Assembly (NCBI GenBank): GCA_017427265.1
Contig: JAFRTG010000027.1
Span: 1 to 64,000, forward strand
DNA length: 64,000 bases
From: Oscillospiraceae bacterium
Lineage (GTDB): Bacteria; Bacillota; Clostridia; Oscillospirales; Ruminococcaceae
Reading direction: 5' to 3'
Shown here: positions 43,983 through 52,158 of the stretch, piece after piece
Position numbering within the stretch: position 1 is the stretch's first letter
How the letters are laid out: each line of letters begins with the position of its first letter
Notes under the pieces: model-generated
Seen by the model: the letters and a program-made list of their open reading frames with translations, nothing else
Database searches by the model: none
What the model was told of the DNA's origin: nothing
Program-made: the position numbers and the translations under genes

Positions 43983-45404
43983 TCACAAATGATAAACGAT
44001 CTCGATGCGACCGCTTGGCTTCATGAATATGATCTGTTCGACGAAGGTGCGCAGCACTTGGTTCTTGATGATTTCGCTTGCGCATGTGTCTGTGAGCGTC
44101 GTCAGGCTCGTTTCTACGCGCCCAATGAATGCAGTGGTATCTGGTGCCGGTGCGACCTCTGCAAGCTCTGTGCGAAGCGCAGAGAGCCGCTCTGTGATGC
44201 GCTGCTTGTTCTGCCTGTATTCGTCCAGCGTGTCGATACCGGCCTCAAATGCTTCTCTGACGCGCTCCAGTTTGCGCTCTTCCTTTTCGATAAGTGCCGG
44301 GATCGGTGATTCAGCCGATTTCGGCACATTTTGTTTTATCACGCGGGATTCAAAATCAGGGTCGGACATATCCTCGCGGATCTTTTCGAGCACTGCTGCA
44401 TTGATCTTGGCGATTGAGATCGAGTGCGAGATTTTGCACTTGCCTCTGCCGTAATTGTGGCATTGCAGGCCGTTGCCGGTCGAGGACATGACCAGCGTGC
44501 CGCCGCAGTTGTCGCAGCGGACCATGCCCTTGAGCATGAACTGCACCGGCTGATCGTGCCGGGCGTATTTCTTGTACATCTTCTTGGTATCGGCGCGCTT
44601 GGCCTGCGCAGCGTCAAAGACTTCCTGTGTGATGATCGGCTGATGCTGACCGTCAACGCACTGGTCCTGCTCATGGTAGCGGTCCGAGCGGTCACCGGTC
44701 ATACTGCGGCGCAGTTTGCCAAGATACACGGGGTTCGTCAGAATGTACTCTACCGTGCGATTCTCGAATGGGTTGCCGTGCCTGGACATGACACCCATCT
44801 CATTGAGCTTGCGCGCGATCTGACGCACAGGAACGCCGCTCAGATAGTCCTCAAAGATCATCTGCACGATCGGAGCAGCTGTCTCATCCGGGAAGAAGAT
44901 GCCGTCCTGCATCCGGTAGCCGAACGGCGGCTGTGAGACGACTCCGCCGCGTGAGAACTTCTCCGACATGCCGCGCCGGACTTCCTCGGCGAGGTTCAGG
45001 CTGTAGTATTCGTCCATAGCCTCAATCAGCGCCTCGATCAGGATAGAGGTCTTGTCTTCGGTGAGCTGCTCGGAGATGCTGATGACCTCGATGCCGCATT
45101 GCTTCCTGAGCATTGACTTATAAACGATGCTGTCCTCACGGTTCCGGGCAAACCGACTGAACTTCCACAGGAGGATGACGTCAAAGGGCTTCGGCTTCAG
45201 CTTGGCGGTGCCGATCATTCGCTGGAACTGCACGCGCTTGTCGGTTTTGCGCCCGCTGATGCCCTCGTCCGCGAAGACGAATTCTTCCGGGAGGATCAGG
45301 TCATGCTCCTTCGCATACTTCCGTATTGCCTTGAGCTGGCTGTCCGGCGAAAACTCGATCTGATCCTCTGTAGATACACGGATATATGCCGCAGCAGTTT
45401 TCAT
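43983..45404 (-). CDS. Large serine recombinase (integrase)
   Basis: 473 residues from ATG 45404 (AAAGGA at 9 bases; a GTG two codons upstream is too close). Resolvase domain with catalytic Ser in AAAYIRVSTEDQ (near 10) and LLWKFSRFARNRED, then the recombinase domain (FGYRMQDGIFFPDE...ILTNPVYLGKL), a zinc ribbon (CDNCGGTL...CHNYGRGKC) and a coiled coil (residues 370-440). This is the complete set for phage-type site-specific integration. Its stop lies 16 bp from the broken cotJC frame, as expected for an integrase beside its attachment site. Confidence 0.95.
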   Translation of the reverse strand: MKTAAAYIRVSTEDQIEFSPDSQLKAIRKYAKEHDLILPEEFVFADEGISGRKTDKRVQFQRMIGTAKLKPKPFDVILLWKFSRFARNREDSIVYKSMLRKQCGIEVISISEQLTEDKTSILIEALIEAMDEYYSLNLAEEVRRGMSEKFSRGGVVSQPPFGYRMQDGIFFPDETAAPIVQMIFEDYLSGVPVRQIARKLNEMGVMSRHGNPFENRTVEYILTNPVYLGKLRRSMTGDRSDRYHEQDQCVDGQHQPIITQEVFDAAQAKRADTKKMYKKYARHDQPVQFMLKGMVRCDNCGGTLVMSSTGNGLQCHNYGRGKCKISHSISIAKINAAVLEKIREDMSDPDFESRVIKQNVPKSAESPIPALIEKEERKLERVREAFEAGIDTLDEYRQNKQRITERLSALRTELAEVAPAPDTTAFIGRVETSLTTLTDTCASEIIKNQVLRTFVEQIIFMKPSGRIEIVYHL

Positions 45405-45420
45405 GCGCACTCATCCTTTC

Positions 45421-46176
45421 TTATGTGTTCAATTTTGCACGCAGTTCATCGGTATTTCTGCACTCATAATGCTGCATAAGGAACTGTACGAACATTAAGC
45501 CGCAGGCCAATGCATCGGATCCGGCTCTGTGTGCATTCCCGTTCACGATTCCATGTGCGTTGCAAAGTGTTGTCAGTTTATGATTAGGAAGTGACGGGCA
45601 CAGTTTTTTGCTCATTGCACAGGTATCATAAACTTTCTTTCCGCTCATAGCGTCATATCCGTTGACGTACATCATCTTTACATCGAACATTGCATTATGT
45701 GCGACAAGAGGATGATTTTGGAACACAAAATCAAACGATGGAATCAGTTCATGGAATAACGGAGCATTTGCTACCATATTATTGCTGATATGATTCACAG
45801 CGGTTACATCAGGTGGAATCAGTCTTCGCGGACGGATCAGCGTTGAGAACTGTAATTTCGGAACAAAATCTACAAAACGGATAGCGGCAACCTCGACCAC
45901 ATCATCACTTAACGTCAGTCCGGTTGTTTCCGTATCGAAGGCTACAAATGTTTGGAATGTACGCAGCGTCGTTCGAGCGGTGATGCTTTTGCATTTGAAG
46001 CTCGCAAGGTCTTTTCCGAAATTTCGTTTGTGCGGAGCCCCGCCGAGTTTAACAGCAAAGCATGGGAGTTCGCGAAGAATAAGTTCTGTGTTCAAAACAT
46101 TCGATTGTCTCACAGAAGAGACGGGCACGTTTTTGTACTGATCCAAAAACTTTTTTGCTTCATCGAAGAATCCCAT
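45421..46176 (-). CDS. DnaQ-like 3'-5' exonuclease domain protein
   Basis: 251 residues, AAAGGAGG before the ATG. The last 170 residues hold the DEDDh motifs FDTETTGL (residues 79-86), HNAMFD (about 160) and HRAGSDA (about 218), so a nuclease of the polymerase III epsilon type. The N-terminal 75 residues (DEAKKFLDQYKNVPVSSVRQSN) are of unknown function. Unusual between integrase and repressor genes; it might act on the host or on competing DNA, but that is speculation. Confidence 0.88.
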   Translation of the reverse strand: MGFFDEAKKFLDQYKNVPVSSVRQSNVLNTELILRELPCFAVKLGGAPHKRNFGKDLASFKCKSITARTTLRTFQTFVAFDTETTGLTLSDDVVEVAAIRFVDFVPKLQFSTLIRPRRLIPPDVTAVNHISNNMVANAPLFHELIPSFDFVFQNHPLVAHNAMFDVKMMYVNGYDAMSGKKVYDTCAMSKKLCPSLPNHKLTTLCNAHGIVNGNAHRAGSDALACGLMFVQFLMQHYECRNTDELRAKLNT

Positions 46177-46193
46177 TGGGGTACCTCCTTTAT

Positions 46194-46817
46194 CTATGAT
46201 GCAGGTGAACGCGAAGAGATGACATTTGCATAATGCGCTTTAATGAACGGTATGAATCTTTGCAGAAGTAGTTGATCTCTTTCGGACACATTCCAAAACC
46301 CTTTGTTATTGAATGTCTTAATTCTTTTTGATGCTGCTTCGTAAGAAACGCCAAATAAACCCATCAGATCAAATGAATCAATACCTTGTGAACAATAGTG
46401 TTGCAAAATATGATAGACCACAATTTCAGGCATCAGGACTTGTGCAGCAAAGAAATTCGCTTCAACTTCCTTAACACTATCTTCAATTCCGTCATCATCA
46501 CGATGTCCACAAAAAATATGCCCCAATTCATGCGTTAGTCCGAATACCGTATGCTCTGTATTATGGTCAAGTGATTCGTCATATAGAATTATATTGAAAC
46601 CATTATATTTTACAACATAGCATCCGTCTATATTCCTCCCTTGAAAGTCAGTTACATTTCCACGGACAATTTTAGCGTAATTTTGAATTGTATCAATGAT
46701 GATTCCGGATGATGAAAAATCATAATCACGAGGCTCAAAAACCAATGATTTAATTCGACATTGTAATAGGAAATCGGTAGCACAGTTTTGCGCTTTTTGA
46801 AAATCAGGTCTGCTCAT
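46194..46817 (-). CDS. ImmA/IrrE-type metallopeptidase
   Basis: 207 residues. Zinc motif HELGHIFCGH (residues about 99-108) and downstream EVEANFFAAQVLMP with the third ligand define the ImmA/IrrE family (PF06114). Such peptidases cleave the phage repressor to induce the element after DNA damage. The adjacent gene is the repressor, its likely substrate. Confidence 0.92.
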   Translation of the reverse strand: MSRPDFQKAQNCATDFLLQCRIKSLVFEPRDYDFSSSGIIIDTIQNYAKIVRGNVTDFQGRNIDGCYVVKYNGFNIILYDESLDHNTEHTVFGLTHELGHIFCGHRDDDGIEDSVKEVEANFFAAQVLMPEIVVYHILQHYCSQGIDSFDLMGLFGVSYEAASKRIKTFNNKGFWNVSERDQLLLQRFIPFIKAHYANVISSRSPAS

Positions 46818-46842
46818 TCTCTGTCCCCCTATTTTAAGTTCC

Positions 46843-47580
46843 CTATTTATTATTTCCAGTCAAACCTTTTGCGCGGAGATAGATATCTATGGTGCTTTCA
46901 AACGAACTAATTAACCGTTCACGGTCTTCTTCTGGTACATCTTCAAGATGCCGTGCGATTAGTTGGAGCCGCTTTTGTTCCGGTGATTGTTGCGATTGTC
47001 GGACATCCCATTCTCTATCTGCTTCTTCGGCTTCATGCTTTCTTTGCAAATATCCTTTTATATCGCCTTGCTCCTCATATGGGATGTCTTCATCTAAAAT
47101 ATATTGACCGTTTTCATAGAGTACTTGTTCGATATTTGTTTCAAGGAATTTGCACAGATCCTCAGCTTGTGCTTGCGTAATTGGCTCAAATCCATCTTCA
47201 CATAACTCGTATTGTTCTTTTGTCAAGCCAATCACATACCCCATTTCAACAGTTGAAACATTCAGTTCCTCACGCAATGGTTTTAACAGGCTACAAAAGT
47301 CGAACGGCGGATTGAAGTTGTCAATACCACTATACTCCCAGCTAGAAAAGCATTGACTCATTTCTTGAATAGTACGAAACTGTGATTTGCCAGTAAGCCA
47401 ATCAGTGGTAACATTGAAATAATCGGCGATTTTTTGAACAACTTCTCCATTAGGAATATTACCACGTTTAGCCCAATCCCCAATGGAATTGATATTCAAA
47501 TTCATTTGATTCAAAAAATCTTTCTGCAATATACCATTACGCTTAATCTCCGATTTCAATCTTTCGGTAAAAATAGACAT
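46843..47580 (-). CDS. Phage repressor, cI/ImmR type
   Basis: 245 residues from ATG 47580. N-terminal helix-turn-helix (LQKDFLNQMNLNINSIGDWAKRGNIPNGEVVQKIADYFNVTTDWLTG). A second helix-turn-helix-like region follows (MGYVIGLTKEQYELCEDG), and the C-terminus is a charged helix. The ribosome site is weak (AAGAG), as is common for self-limited repressors. It should bind the three sites at 47626-47701 and shut the rightward promoter. Confidence 0.9.
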   Translation of the reverse strand: MSIFTERLKSEIKRNGILQKDFLNQMNLNINSIGDWAKRGNIPNGEVVQKIADYFNVTTDWLTGKSQFRTIQEMSQCFSSWEYSGIDNFNPPFDFCSLLKPLREELNVSTVEMGYVIGLTKEQYELCEDGFEPITQAQAEDLCKFLETNIEQVLYENGQYILDEDIPYEEQGDIKGYLQRKHEAEEADREWDVRQSQQSPEQKRLQLIARHLEDVPEEDRERLISSFESTIDIYLRAKGLTGNNK

Positions 47581-47625
47581 AAAATCACTCTTTTCCAGTG
47601 CTGATATTATTAAAAGAACAGAAAT

Positions 47626-47639
47626 CACGAAAATTCTTG
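47626..47639. promoter_or_regulatory. Operator 1 of lysogeny switch
   Basis: CACGAAAATTCTTG, one base from the reverse complement of operator consensus CAAGAATNTTCATG. Centre 30 bp from operator 2, about three helix turns. Nearest to the repressor gene. Confidence 0.75.
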
Positions 47640-47647
47640 ATTTATTA

Positions 47648-47676
47648 TTGACAATCAAGAATATTCATGATAAAAT
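47648..47676 (+). promoter_or_regulatory. Rightward early promoter
   Basis: TTGACA (47648-47653), 17-bp spacer, TAAAAT (47671-47676). Operator 2 lies inside the spacer, so repressor binding would block polymerase. Confidence 0.8.
47656..47669. promoter_or_regulatory. Operator 2 of lysogeny switch
   Basis: CAAGAATATTCATG, a near-perfect dyad in the spacer of the early promoter. Confidence 0.8.
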
Positions 47677-47687
47677 GAAAACACAAA

Positions 47688-47701
47688 CATGAAAATTCTT
47701 G
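47688..47701. promoter_or_regulatory. Operator 3 of lysogeny switch
   Basis: CATGAAAATTCTTG, the reverse complement of the consensus; centre 32 bp from operator 2, just past the start of rightward transcription. Confidence 0.8.
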
Positions 47702-47757
47702 TTTGTATCTCTATTATATCATGCAAATGGAAAAATGTCAAGAGAGGAGGAAAGATT

Positions 47758-47973
47758 ATGCCTAATCAGTACAAAGCACGTCTTGCTATGTTGGGCATGA
47801 CGCAGACAGCCATTCTTCCGGGTGTTAGAGAACTGCTTCGGATGCCTGTCAATGTGACAGAGTTGTCCGCTGCTCTTAATGGCGTCGGTGCGCAGCGCAA
47901 ACACGATCGTATTCGTGAAGCAGTTGAAACACTGCTGACCGAACTTGAAGCAAAACAGAAGGAGGAAACCTAA
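47758..47973 (+). CDS. Small Cro-like regulator
   Basis: 71 residues from ATG 47758 with GAGAGGAGG upstream. Begins MPNQYKARLAMLGMTQTAIL and ends in a charged helix (REAVETLLTELEAKQKEE). First gene on the rightward early transcript, opposite the repressor, the usual place of Cro or Cro-like proteins; the helix-turn-helix is not certain by eye. Confidence 0.65.
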   Translation: MPNQYKARLAMLGMTQTAILPGVRELLRMPVNVTELSAALNGVGAQRKHDRIREAVETLLTELEAKQKEET

Positions 47974-47974
47974 A

Positions 47975-48724
47975 ATGCAAGAACCCGCAATTTTCACAAA
48001 TCCGGAATTCGGAAATATCCGGACACTCGAAACCGAGGACGGCAAGGTGCTGTTCTGCGGTGCTGACATTGCAAATGCGCTCGGATACAGCAATCCGAGA
48101 AAGGCACTTGCAGATCATTGCCGGTGCGTAACGAAACGTGACGCACCTCACCCGCAGTCTTCGGACAAGACCATTGAGATGTCCTTTATCCCCGAAGGCG
48201 ATGTCTACCGCCTGATCGCAAACAGCAAGCTGCCAGATGCAGTTAAATTTGAGGCGTGGGTGTTCGACGAGGTGCTGCCCACTATCCGCAAGACCGGCAG
48301 CTATTCTGTCCGCGACAGCTACCAGATCGAGGACCCGATCGAGCGCGCAAAGCGTTGGATCGAGGAGGAAAGCGAGCGCCGCCAGCTTACCGTACAAGTT
48401 TCGGCTTTGACTGTGGACAAGGCGATTATGCAGCCAAAAGCTGACTACTTCGATCAGCTTGTTGACCGGAATCTGCTGACAAATCTGCGGGATACCGCAA
48501 AGGAGCTGCATATCAAGCAGAATGCTTTTGTCCAGTTTCTGCTTGAAAAGAAGTATATGTTCCGCAATCAGAAAGGCAAGCTCATGCCCTATGCAAAACA
48601 TATTGATACCGGATTGTTTGAGATCAAGGAGTTCACGAATGAAAAGACTGGATTCAGCAGTAATCAGGCTTTGATTACACCGAAGGGGCGCGAAACATTC
48701 CGACTTCTTCTTCTTGGTTCATAA
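47975..48724 (+). CDS. Phage antirepressor, BRO-N and KilAC-like domains
   Basis: 249 residues from ATG 47975, GGAGG upstream. The BRO N-terminal domain (GNIRTLETEDGKVLFCGADIANALGYSNPRKALADHC...FEAWVFDEVLPTIRKTGSY) is clear, followed by a KilAC-type C-terminus (DYFDQLVDRNLLTNLRDTAKELHIKQNAFVQFLLEKKYMFR...KGRETF). Such proteins counter the repressor or regulate early genes. One base after the preceding gene. Confidence 0.92.
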   Translation: MQEPAIFTNPEFGNIRTLETEDGKVLFCGADIANALGYSNPRKALADHCRCVTKRDAPHPQSSDKTIEMSFIPEGDVYRLIANSKLPDAVKFEAWVFDEVLPTIRKTGSYSVRDSYQIEDPIERAKRWIEEESERRQLTVQVSALTVDKAIMQPKADYFDQLVDRNLLTNLRDTAKELHIKQNAFVQFLLEKKYMFRNQKGKLMPYAKHIDTGLFEIKEFTNEKTGFSSNQALITPKGRETFRLLLLGS

Positions 48725-48781
48725 TAACGCGCACCGTCCAAGCCGTTGCCCGCATAGACTACAAGGAAAGGGGCTGATCTT

Positions 48782-49024
48782 ATGAAAAATGGCAAGAAAC
48801 TGGAAGTTGTGAGCTACATCAGAGGAGCGGACGGCAACCTGATAGAGTTTTCGGCGCTCACGCAGGAAGAAAAGCGGCATGTCCGTGAGAAGATCGCGGA
48901 GAATGTCGGCAAGACGATCGGGCGTTACCTCTCGGAGCATCCGGAGGAAATCGAGCCGCTGAGCCGCTGCCAGAGTGTCCGCCTGATCCCGGATCCGCCG
49001 GAGAAAGGAGCAGCAGTATGCTGA
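48782..49024 (+). CDS. Phage hypothetical protein, 80 residues
   Basis: ATG 48782 behind AAAGGGG. Charged, mostly helical (TQEEKRHVREKIAENVGKTIGRYLSEH). Overlaps the next gene by 7 bp. No family recognised; retained for its ribosome site and the overlap chain it starts. Confidence 0.7.
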   Translation: MKNGKKLEVVSYIRGADGNLIEFSALTQEEKRHVREKIAENVGKTIGRYLSEHPEEIEPLSRCQSVRLIPDPPEKGAAVC

Positions 49025-49236
49025 AAATTGAAGCAACGTCCGGGCAGACCGCACTGTCCTGCCTTGGCACACCGAACGAGCTGGCAGAAGAACTCGCGCA
49101 TGTCGTGCAGCATGTTTGCAAGAAGATCATTTCCGCAGCAGCTCCGGAGGACCAGCAGGAAGTTTCGGCCGTGCTCGCAACGGGAATGACGCTTGCTGTC
49201 CGGAACGCTTTTCGGGAGGTGCAGGGCAATGACTGA
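49018..49236 (+). CDS. Phage hypothetical protein, 72 residues
   Basis: Starts inside the previous stop region (ATGCTGA). Predicted helical, with ELAEELAHVVQHVCKKII in the centre. Overlaps the next gene by 8 bp. Function unknown. Confidence 0.68.
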   Translation: MLKIEATSGQTALSCLGTPNELAEELAHVVQHVCKKIISAAAPEDQQEVSAVLATGMTLAVRNAFREVQGND

Positions 49237-49528
49237 CGGCCAGATCATCGCCTGCCTGTTTATCGTCTGCGGCGGTGCGATCGGTGGAGCAGTTGCTTAC
49301 TGCCTGCACATGCGCTCGATCATGCGGGATATTCTGCGCGATGAGCGCTTACAGCTGCGGATCTGGGCGCGAAACCATGCCGAGATGATGGCACAGGAGC
49401 AGCTTGTGGATATGCTGCGGCACCTGCGCGTGACTGTGCCGGTGACGCTCGTAAACGAGAGCGACATCGACTGGGGCGACGGAAAGGAGAAAGCACATGA
49501 CGCCGAACATGAAACGCTGGCTGCATGA
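49229..49528 (+). CDS. Phage single-pass membrane protein, 99 residues
   Basis: Start ATG 49229 (GGGAGG at 11 bases). One membrane helix near the start (IIACLFIVCGGAIGGAVAYCL), then a charged helical cytoplasmic part (ILRDERLQLRIWARNHAEMMAQEQ). Might be a superinfection or membrane-signalling protein, but this is open. Confidence 0.7.
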   Translation: MTDGQIIACLFIVCGGAIGGAVAYCLHMRSIMRDILRDERLQLRIWARNHAEMMAQEQLVDMLRHLRVTVPVTLVNESDIDWGDGKEKAHDAEHETLAA

Positions 49529-49691
49529 GCACGGTTTGACGGCTGTACAGGTCGCTCAGAAGGCCGGGCTGCTGATCCCGGACATGTACCGGCAGCTCAG
49601 CGGTGGTATGGCACCGGATCCGTCACTGCGGGACACGCTTTGCGGGGTGTACGGTATGACGGCGGACGAGTACAGGGAGGCGATGCCGTGA
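49497..49691 (+). CDS. Small helix-turn-helix protein
   Basis: 64 residues. MKRWLHEHGLTAVQVAQKAGLLIPDMYRQLSGGMAPDPSLRDTLCGVYGM reads as a Cro/C1-type DNA-binding domain and little else. Overlaps its neighbours by 32 and 4 bp. May fine-tune early genes. Confidence 0.75.
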   Translation: MTPNMKRWLHEHGLTAVQVAQKAGLLIPDMYRQLSGGMAPDPSLRDTLCGVYGMTADEYREAMP

Positions 49692-49870
49692 AAACTCTGT
49701 CGAATTTCCGCACTGTGACGCTGAAACTAACGCGGCATGAGGTTTGCAGATTACTTGTGCTGCTTGACGCGCTTCCGCCGGATGTGTCTAAAGAATACCC
49801 TGCTATCCGGCTGAAAATGCGAGCTCAGCTCGATGCACACGATGAGAAATGGAAGGAGGTTGACACATGA
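49688..49870 (+). CDS. Phage hypothetical protein with GTG start
   Basis: 60 residues from GTG 49688, which overlaps the previous stop as GTGA. Helical (LTRHEVCRLLVLLDALP). Overlaps the next gene by 4 bp (ATGA). Unknown. Confidence 0.65.
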   Translation: MKTLSNFRTVTLKLTRHEVCRLLVLLDALPPDVSKEYPAIRLKMRAQLDAHDEKWKEVDT

Positions 49871-50148
49871 AAGCACTGAGAATTGACGATGTACCGAAGC
49901 TGATTGAAATGCGCCATAATGAATTTTCTGTTATGTTTGAGCTCGGTTGTGCTTCCGGCAAGGATATTGACATCATCATGCTTGATGACGGCGTGCTGTA
50001 CCACAATCTCAAAGCTCAAGCAGCGGGCATGATGCGCAACGAGCTTGCGTCCCTGATCGCCAGGACGGACGTCTATGGCCCGGCGATTATCGCAGGCCGC
50101 GGCGGGGACGATGTTGCGCAGCAGTATGTCGATGCCTACCTTACATAA
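49867..50148 (+). CDS. Phage hypothetical protein, 93 residues
   Basis: ATG 49867 with GGAGGTTGAC upstream. No motif recognised; alternating strands and helices (MFELGCASGKDIDIIMLDDGVLYHNLKA). Part of the early overlap chain. Confidence 0.68.
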   Translation: MKALRIDDVPKLIEMRHNEFSVMFELGCASGKDIDIIMLDDGVLYHNLKAQAAGMMRNELASLIARTDVYGPAIIAGRGGDDVAQQYVDAYLT

Positions 50149-50167
50149 GAAAAAAAGGAGACAAAGT

Positions 50168-50407
50168 ATGCTCGAAATGAAAGCCGACGGGACAGTTGTC
50201 GAAATTGAGGCAAAAGGCACGATGTCTGATCTTCTCAGCGAGTATGCCTATATGACTGCTTCATTGATGCACAGCTTTCTGAAACCGTGCAACACAGACA
50301 GCGAATACAAGCGCATCGCTGAAATGATGACCGGCGCGTTTTGCGCAGGTATGAAGCAGGCAATGGACAGGCGCAGAAAAGAGGTCTTGCATGAAAGCAC
50401 CGAGTAA
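50168..50407 (+). CDS. Phage hypothetical protein, 79 residues
   Basis: ATG 50168 behind AAAAAGGAG. Mixed strand then helix (GTVVEIEAKGTMSDLLSEYAYMTASLMHSFL). Last gene of the first accessory group. Unknown. Confidence 0.68.
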   Translation: MLEMKADGTVVEIEAKGTMSDLLSEYAYMTASLMHSFLKPCNTDSEYKRIAEMMTGAFCAGMKQAMDRRRKEVLHESTE

Positions 50408-50415
50408 AAGGAAAA

Positions 50416-50482
50416 GCCGCATCCGATCTGGCACATCGGACACGGCCACAAACAAAAATGTCTGTATGCTCATTGTAGCATA
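50416..50482 (+). other. Two hairpins between early gene groups
   Basis: GCCG-N3-CCGAT...ATCGG-N3-CGGC (50416-50446) and TATGCT-CATTGT-AGCATA (50465-50482) lie in the only wider gap of this part, just before the PcfK-like gene. Could be a terminator-like RNA end, a processing site or regulator sites. No T-run. Confidence 0.4.
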
Positions 50483-50499
50483 GAAAGTGAGTTTTGTCA

Positions 50500-50865
50500 A
50501 TGGATAAGAGTTATTTTGATGTGAAGCCGAAAGGCAGGCACGCGCAGGTGATCGCCAAGCCGACGGCGGACGCGCTCATGGAGTTCTGCCGGCAGGAGCC
50601 GGAGTTCGAGCAGGCAATCATGCAGAGCGGCAAGAGTTTTGACCACTGCCTGACTGCGATCACAAAGGGCATCGGTCAGGCAATCAGCGATCTGGAGATC
50701 TACACCCGCGCAGTCAAGTTTTACTTTCCTGTGGCGGCGGTGCGGTTCCACATGACGATCGACCTTTGCGGCGATAACGGTGCGGTCGATCCGCCGATCA
50801 CGATGACGAAGCAGGACAAGCCGGAGCCGATGCAGCTCTCGCTTGATTCTCTGCTGGACTTCTGA
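50500..50865 (+). CDS. PcfK-like protein
   Basis: 121 residues from ATG 50500 (GTGAG upstream). The sequence KSYFDVKPKGRHAQVIAKPTADALMEFCRQEPEFEQAIMQ and FDHCLTAITKGIGQAISDLEIYTRAVKFYFP fits the PcfK family, which is usually followed by PcfJ on conjugative plasmids and phages, as here. Biochemical role is unknown; in plasmid pCF10 the pair is part of the transfer/processing region. Confidence 0.75.
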   Translation: MDKSYFDVKPKGRHAQVIAKPTADALMEFCRQEPEFEQAIMQSGKSFDHCLTAITKGIGQAISDLEIYTRAVKFYFPVAAVRFHMTIDLCGDNGAVDPPITMTKQDKPEPMQLSLDSLLDF

Positions 50866-50874
50866 GGTGAGACC

Positions 50875-52158
50875 ATGAAACAGGCGAGAAAAGATGCACT
50901 GCTGCACAGCTTCCCTGTCATCCCGTCAGACCTCATGGACAAGATGAAGGGCAAGTACGCAGGGAATTATGTTGTGCTCCTGACGAACGGCAACGAGCTG
51001 TTTGCTCGATGTTTTCACAGGTACTTCGGCGGACAGCTGGTAGAGCGTCAGCGGTATGTGTTCGCAAAGGACGGCTCTGTCCGGTACGGCAGGGATGACG
51101 GTCAGCCGTGGACAGTCCGCAAGGAGTTCCGGGAGCCGGTGTTCTGTCAGGCTTGTTACGGGTACAGCTTCGACAACAGCTACACGCTGCTGAACCGCGA
51201 AGCGATTGAGAAATCCTGCCTGAAATATTGCCGATATGATCTCTATACCGGTGATCTGCTGATGGAATACCTGCATTTATATTGCAAGCATCCGAATGTG
51301 GAATACATTATGAAATCCGGATACAGCAATCTGCTCATTGAACGCTGCACCGGCTACTGGGGCGGCAGATATGTCCTTGACACAAACCGGCATATCAACT
51401 GGAAATCGAACAATCTCCTGCAAATGCTCGGCTTGAACCGCGATGAATTCAAGCTGTTCACCGGGCATGAGGATTTGTATGATGAATATGTCATGTGGCG
51501 GGAGCATTATCCGAAGTGCAAGCCGAAAGACTTGCTGCTGATCGGCGGCGTGTTCGGATATGAATACGGCACAATGGAAAGGTTCGTCCAAGCAACCGGC
51601 TTGAAGCCGCAGCGGATCGCACGGTATCTCCTGGAACACGAGGTAGAAAAGCACGACTATGATGATTATCTCCGGCAGTGCATGCAGCTCAAATATAACC
51701 TGCACGATACTGCAATCTCAATGCCGCGTGACTTCATGGCAATGCATGCCCGGCTTTCAGAGATGATCCATTACAACGAAACGCAGGCAGCTCGGCAGCA
51801 GTTCAAGGAGAACATGGAATACCGCAATCAGCTTGAATTCGCATTCGGAGGTCTGTTTATCCGACAGCCGAAGAATATGACCGAGATCATCAACGAGGGG
51901 AAGCGCCTGAATCACTGCGTAGGCGGCTATGCCAAGCGGCACGCAAACGGCAAGCTGCATATCATGTTTATCCGCACAGTGGAAAAGCCCGATGTGCCGT
52001 TCTACACGGTCGAGGTTGACCTGTTCGGGAAGATCGTGCAGGTTCGCGGCCTGCGAAACTGTAAGACAACGCCGGAGGTTGATGCATTCATGGAAGCATA
52101 CAAGGATTATCTTGCCGAGGTATTCGGCAAAAAACAGAAAGTGAGGATTACGGCATGA
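50875..52158 (+). CDS. PcfJ-like protein
   Basis: 427 residues. The C-terminal part with LNHCVGGYAKRHANGK, FYTVEVDLFGKIVQVRG and NCKTTPEVDAFM is the PcfJ family hallmark; the N-terminus has CQACYGYSFDNSYTLL, a possible metal site. It starts 9 bp after pcfK and overlaps the next gene by 4 bp. PcfJ-like proteins are common in mobile elements of gut Clostridia; activity is not established. Confidence 0.82.
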   Translation: MKQARKDALLHSFPVIPSDLMDKMKGKYAGNYVVLLTNGNELFARCFHRYFGGQLVERQRYVFAKDGSVRYGRDDGQPWTVRKEFREPVFCQACYGYSFDNSYTLLNREAIEKSCLKYCRYDLYTGDLLMEYLHLYCKHPNVEYIMKSGYSNLLIERCTGYWGGRYVLDTNRHINWKSNNLLQMLGLNRDEFKLFTGHEDLYDEYVMWREHYPKCKPKDLLLIGGVFGYEYGTMERFVQATGLKPQRIARYLLEHEVEKHDYDDYLRQCMQLKYNLHDTAISMPRDFMAMHARLSEMIHYNETQAARQQFKENMEYRNQLEFAFGGLFIRQPKNMTEIINEGKRLNHCVGGYAKRHANGKLHIMFIRTVEKPDVPFYTVEVDLFGKIVQVRGLRNCKTTPEVDAFMEAYKDYLAEVFGKKQKVRITA

